DNA from: Lentzea flava
GTDB taxonomy: Bacteria > Actinomycetota > Actinomycetes > Mycobacteriales > Pseudonocardiaceae
Assembly (NCBI RefSeq): GCF_014648475.1
Contig: NZ_BMRE01000072.1
Coordinates: forward strand, 1 to 32,970
Direction: 5' to 3'
DNA: 32,970 nucleotides
Positions 29,814-32,970 of the stretch are shown here, in pieces. The translations under genes and the position numbers were made by a program. The notes beneath the pieces were generated by a model that made no database searches, was not told where the DNA came from, and saw only the letters and a list, made by a program, of their open reading frames with translations. The number at the start of each line of letters is the position of its first letter. Positions within the stretch are counted from its first letter, which is position 1.

Positions 29814-30661
29814 GAACGCTGTCGCAGTACGTCCGCCGCACTCCGGCCATGCACGTGTCCGTCGACGGGCGACCACTCGTGTTCAAACTGGAGCACCTCC
29901 AGCTCACCGGCTCGTTCAAGATCCGCGGCGCGGTCAACACGCTGCTGTCGCTACAGGCCTCCGAGATCGTGACCGCGTCCGGAGGCAACCACGGCATCGC
30001 CGTCGCCCAGGCCGCCCAGCTGCTCGGCGCCCACGCCACCGTCTTCGTCCCGGTGACCGCGCCCGAGTCGAAGACCGCGCGCATCGAAGCGCTCGGCGCC
30101 AAGCTGATCCGCCACGGCAACACCTACGCCGAGGCCGCCGAGGCCGCCCGCGAGTTCGGCCTGACCTACATCGAGGCGTACAACGACCTCACCGTGATCG
30201 AGGGCCAGTCGACGGTCACGCGGGAGATCGTCGAGGACGTGCCAGAAGTGGACACCATCGCCGTCGCGGTCGGTGGCGGCGGCCTGATCGCGGGTGCGGC
30301 GCTGGCTTCCGGCGGACGGCGCGTCATCGCGGTCGAACCCGAGAACTGCTGCGCGATGCACAACGCGCTGGCCGCCGGTGAGCCGGTCGATTCGTCCGTG
30401 AACTCCGTTGCCGCGGACGCGCTCGGTGCGACCCGTGCCGGATCGTTGTCGCTGGAAATCCTGCAGCGGCACGGGGTTTCGTCGGTGCTGGTGTCCGATG
30501 AGGAGATTCTCGCCGCGCGCGACCGGCTGTGGGGCGAGTTCCGGCTCGCGGTGGAGCCCGCGGGTGCGGTGGCGTTCGCGGCGTCCCTCAGGGGCGAGGT
30601 GCCGGGCGCACTGCCGTGCGTGATCCTGTGCGGCGCGAACAGCGAGTGGATTCCGCGCTAA
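29810..30661 (+). CDS. PLP-dependent threonine/serine dehydratase-like enzyme
   Basis: The product is 283 residues from the ATG at 29810, which overlaps the previous stop. It has the catalytic PLP lysine Lys37 in the SFKIRGA motif, the phosphate-binding SGGNHGIAVAQAA segment, and the glycine loop VGGGGLIAGAALA. The C-terminal PSL/EPAGAVAF end is of the fold-type II family. It deaminates L-serine or L-threonine (or a related amino acid) to a 2-keto acid. It lacks a C-terminal ACT regulatory domain and is shorter than biosynthetic IlvA, so a catabolic or serine racemase/dehydratase role is more likely. Confidence 0.87.
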   Translation: MRTLSQYVRRTPAMHVSVDGRPLVFKLEHLQLTGSFKIRGAVNTLLSLQASEIVTASGGNHGIAVAQAAQLLGAHATVFVPVTAPESKTARIEALGAKLIRHGNTYAEAAEAAREFGLTYIEAYNDLTVIEGQSTVTREIVEDVPEVDTIAVAVGGGGLIAGAALASGGRRVIAVEPENCCAMHNALAAGEPVDSSVNSVAADALGATRAGSLSLEILQRHGVSSVLVSDEEILAARDRLWGEFRLAVEPAGAVAFAASLRGEVPGALPCVILCGANSEWIPR

Positions 30662-30729
30662 AGATTCCGCGCAGAACGCCGATACCCGTAGAGCCGTCGG
30701 GGAAACGATCAAGATGAAGGAGCACCCCA

Positions 30730-32886
30730 TTGCCGTCCGCGGCACAACGGCTCTGCCGGGACGTCGTCGCAGATCCGCACGCACCGCTGGTCGCGGCCGT
30801 CGCAGGTCCCGGTGGCTGCGGTAAGACCGCGACGCTGGACACCCTCGCCCGCATCTACCGCGACGCCGGCGTCCCGGTGGCGCGCGAGTACACAGAGGAC
30901 ACTTCCGCCGCACTGCTGGTCGACGACGCGCACGCGCTCGACGACGACACGCTCGACCGGCTCCGCAGACTGGCCGTCGCCCGCGCGCACCGCCTGGTCG
31001 TCGCCTACCGGCCATGGCCGCGGCCACCCGCGCTCAGCGCGTTGGGCGCGGTGCTGAGCCGGTGCCGGCTGCCGGTCGTGCTCGGCAGGCTGGACCGGGC
31101 CTCGGTGGCCGCTCGCGCGCAGGACGTGCTCGGCCACCCGCCCTCCGACGCGCTCACCGACTTCCTGTTCGAGCAGACCAACGGCGTTCCGTCGCTGGTG
31201 GACCGGTTCGTCGCCGCGCTGCACGAGACCGGCAGGCTGACCGGCGGCCGGCTCGCCGGTCCCGCGACGATCCCGGACGGGCTGATCGAGCAGTTCCGGC
31301 ACGACCTCGACTGCCTCGACGAGCAGGTGCGTGACGTGCTGTTCGCCAAGGCGGCCGGGATCGACGTGTGCGCGGACGAGGGCGCGTTCGCGACCGGACT
31401 GCTCACCGACACCGGCGACCTGGTTCCACTGGCACGTCAGGCCATCCTCAGCCTCGCGCCGACCACGCCGGCCCGGCTGATGCCCGCTCGTCAGGCGGAG
31501 GCCGCGGCGCTCGCGGGTGATCTCGACACCGCGTTGCGGTTCACCGACCAGGTGATCGGAGATCCACGGGCGCCCGATCGTCCACGCGCGGTGATGGTCG
31601 CGGCAGCGGTGCTCGCACGCAGGGGCATGCTCGCGCGCGGCGCGGATCTCTACCGGTGGCTGGGCGCGAAGGCGTTGGGAGAGCACGCCCTGGCGATGGT
31701 GCCCGCGTTGCTCGGCACCGGTGCGCTCACCGACGCGCGGCAGGTGCTCGCTTCGACGGTCACCGGGCCGACGTTGCTCGCCGGGGCGCAGCACCTGACG
31801 GCACAAGGACTTCTCGACACGATCACCAGCACCCCCGCCGCCGCGCTGTCCCGGCTGGCCCGTGCCGCCGCGCTGCTCGAACCGGTGGGACAGACCGCTC
31901 TGCTCGTCGACGACCCGGCGGCGCTGACCGCGATCGTGGCGCTCCACTGTGGAGAGTTCTCGGTCGGCGAGTCGGTGCTGGGCGGGCATCTCTCGCCCCG
32001 GCACCAGCTCCTGCGCGCCTGGATCGCCCTGCGCCAAGGCAACCTCACCTGCGCCCGCACCCTGCTCGACACCGGCGACCTGCTCGAACCGCGGGACGAA
32101 CTGTTCGCCGCCGCGCTCGCCGTCGCGATCGCCAGACGCAGTGGTGACGTGGCGGCGCTGACCCACTCGTGGACTCGCGCACGGGAGGCCGTGCTGCACC
32201 ACACGACGGACCTCTACATGCTGCTGCCGTTGGGAGAACTGGCGATCGCCGCGGCCAGGGTCGGCGAGTCCGCGTGGCTGGCCGCGCATCTGGCCGACGC
32301 GGAGCGACTGCTCGACGACCTGGGCCGCCCGGCGTTCTGGACGGCGCCACTGCACTGGGCTCGCCTGCAGGCTGCCATCGTCGCCGAGTCACCGCCGGAG
32401 GCGGGCAAGCACGCCGCCGCCCTGGTCCGGTTCGCGGGCACGCACCCGGCGCTGGCCGACGCGGCACGGGCGTGGCTGCGGGTGCTGGCAGGTGACGTCG
32501 ACGTCGCGGTGGTCGAGCGGGCGTCCCGCGGCCTGTGGGCGGCCGGACAGGCCTGGGAGGGCGCGCGGCTGGCAGGGCAGGCCGCCATCCGCTGCCGCGA
32601 CCGGGCCGCGATGAGCACGCTGCTCGCGTTCGCTCGTGAACTGACCCCTGTGGACACACCCGCGCAGGCCCAGACGGCGACCGAACTCCTCGGCACGCCG
32701 CTCAGCGGCCGCGAGCGCGAGGTGGCGGAGCTGGTCGTCAGCGGACTGACGTACAAGCAGATCGGCGAACGACTCTTCATCTCCGCCAAGACCGTCGAGC
32801 ACCACGTGGCCAAGATGCGGCGCCGCCTCGGCTGTGCGACCCGCAGCGAGCTCCTCACCCAGCTCCGCACCCTGCTGATGGCGTGA
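30730..32886 (+). CDS. ATPase-containing LuxR-family transcriptional regulator
   Basis: This 718-residue protein starts at the TTG at 30730, with AAGGAG 8 bases upstream. An N-terminal P-loop ATPase domain has Walker A GPGGCGKT (26-33) and Walker B LLVDDAH (63-69). A long helical, TPR-like region (about 250-640) follows. The C-terminus is a LuxR-type helix-turn-helix (LSGREREVAELVVSGLTYKQIGERLFISAKTVEHHVAKMRRRLG, about 658-701). The layout is that of LAL/STAND-type regulators that sense a ligand or partner and bind DNA after ATP-driven oligomerisation. Its target is not apparent from the window; it is not clustered with a biosynthetic operon. A hairpin repeat follows its stop. Confidence 0.88.
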   Translation: MPSAAQRLCRDVVADPHAPLVAAVAGPGGCGKTATLDTLARIYRDAGVPVAREYTEDTSAALLVDDAHALDDDTLDRLRRLAVARAHRLVVAYRPWPRPPALSALGAVLSRCRLPVVLGRLDRASVAARAQDVLGHPPSDALTDFLFEQTNGVPSLVDRFVAALHETGRLTGGRLAGPATIPDGLIEQFRHDLDCLDEQVRDVLFAKAAGIDVCADEGAFATGLLTDTGDLVPLARQAILSLAPTTPARLMPARQAEAAALAGDLDTALRFTDQVIGDPRAPDRPRAVMVAAAVLARRGMLARGADLYRWLGAKALGEHALAMVPALLGTGALTDARQVLASTVTGPTLLAGAQHLTAQGLLDTITSTPAAALSRLARAAALLEPVGQTALLVDDPAALTAIVALHCGEFSVGESVLGGHLSPRHQLLRAWIALRQGNLTCARTLLDTGDLLEPRDELFAAALAVAIARRSGDVAALTHSWTRAREAVLHHTTDLYMLLPLGELAIAAARVGESAWLAAHLADAERLLDDLGRPAFWTAPLHWARLQAAIVAESPPEAGKHAAALVRFAGTHPALADAARAWLRVLAGDVDVAVVERASRGLWAAGQAWEGARLAGQAAIRCRDRAAMSTLLAFARELTPVDTPAQAQTATELLGTPLSGREREVAELVVSGLTYKQIGERLFISAKTVEHHVAKMRRRLGCATRSELLTQLRTLLMA

Positions 32887-32945
32887 TGAACGGCGCTTTC
32901 GCCCACCTCACGTGGACCTGGTGTTTTAACCAGGAGGCGCTTGGG
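32885..32945 (+). repeat. 3'-end hairpin repeat, right copy
   Basis: This element overlaps the stop codon of the LuxR-type gene, starting GATGAACGGCGCTTT. It has a CCTGGT/ACCAGG hairpin (32917-32922 with 32929-32934) and ends near CGCTTGGG. It shares these blocks with the minus-strand element at 2-55, with about 11 extra bases before the stem, and like it follows a gene in the gene's own direction. A terminator role is likely. Confidence 0.6.
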
Positions 32946-32970
32946 TTTTGACATGGGCACGGCCACCGCT

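Overview
The window is very GC-rich DNA with densely packed genes, many GTG/TTG starts and frequent 4-bp ATGA/GTGA gene overlaps. With the gatC-gatA-gatB cluster, an actinobacterial ACT-domain gene, ligA and a short methionine-synthase-like gene, this points to an actinobacterial chromosome. A member of the Pseudonocardiales (Lentzea/Saccharothrix/Amycolatopsis-like) is my best guess; this is inference from gene content, without any search. No rRNA, tRNA, CRISPR array, transposase or phage gene was seen.

Layout. 1-5.8 kb: a secreted M14 zinc carboxypeptidase, a large TPR-CHAT (caspase-like) protein and a His-rich/Cys-Cys microprotein, all on the minus strand. 5.8-10.2 kb: the gatC-gatA-(small hydrophobic gene)-gatB operon for tRNA-dependent amidation and a divergent ACT-domain gene. 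10.2-16.1 kb: an accessory block with a BKACE (DUF849) enzyme, two tiny conserved-looking genes, a GNAT, a SWIM zinc-finger protein and a five-gene minus-strand operon (YbaB-like, EspC/WXG100-like, a 406-aa hydrophobic WXG-like protein and two possible PH-like proteins) that looks like a type VII secretion substrate module. A gene-poor stretch with a possible oxidoreductase remnant follows. 16.1-20.5 kb: a minus-strand run LppU-like, YdeI-like, hypothetical, ligA, GNAT. 20.6-27.2 kb: a GNAT and a secreted-enzyme region (beta-propeller/lysozyme-like protein, GH9 cellulase, CBM2-GH18 chitinase, small secreted protein), with the methionine-synthase-like gene between the two glycosidases. 27.2-32.9 kb: a previously untracked 21-residue Cys-rich peptide gene, a PaaI thioesterase, two membrane proteins, a DUF6584 protein translationally coupled to a threonine dehydratase-like enzyme, and an ATPase-LuxR regulator.

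Genes working together. GatCAB forms Gln-tRNA(Gln)/Asn-tRNA(Asn). The gat/ACT/ligA/methionine-synthase-like order matches M. tuberculosis Rv3009c-Rv3015c, but here it is split by two accessory insertions and lacks pfkA between gatA and gatB. The chitinase promoter carries two GGTCTAGACC-type palindromes resembling DasR (dre) sites, 22 bp apart centre to centre, and the GH9 gene has a separate palindrome (TTAAGAAAGTTTCCTAA), so the two polysaccharide hydrolases appear to be controlled by different sugar-responsive repressors.

Several short repeats or palindromes stand out: a 65-bp palindrome that supplies both stop codons of a convergent gene pair; a 42-bp hairpin element inserted in frame in the propeller gene; related 3'-end hairpin elements in inverted orientation at the two window ends; and perfect bidirectional terminator hairpins near 5.8 and 27.17 kb.
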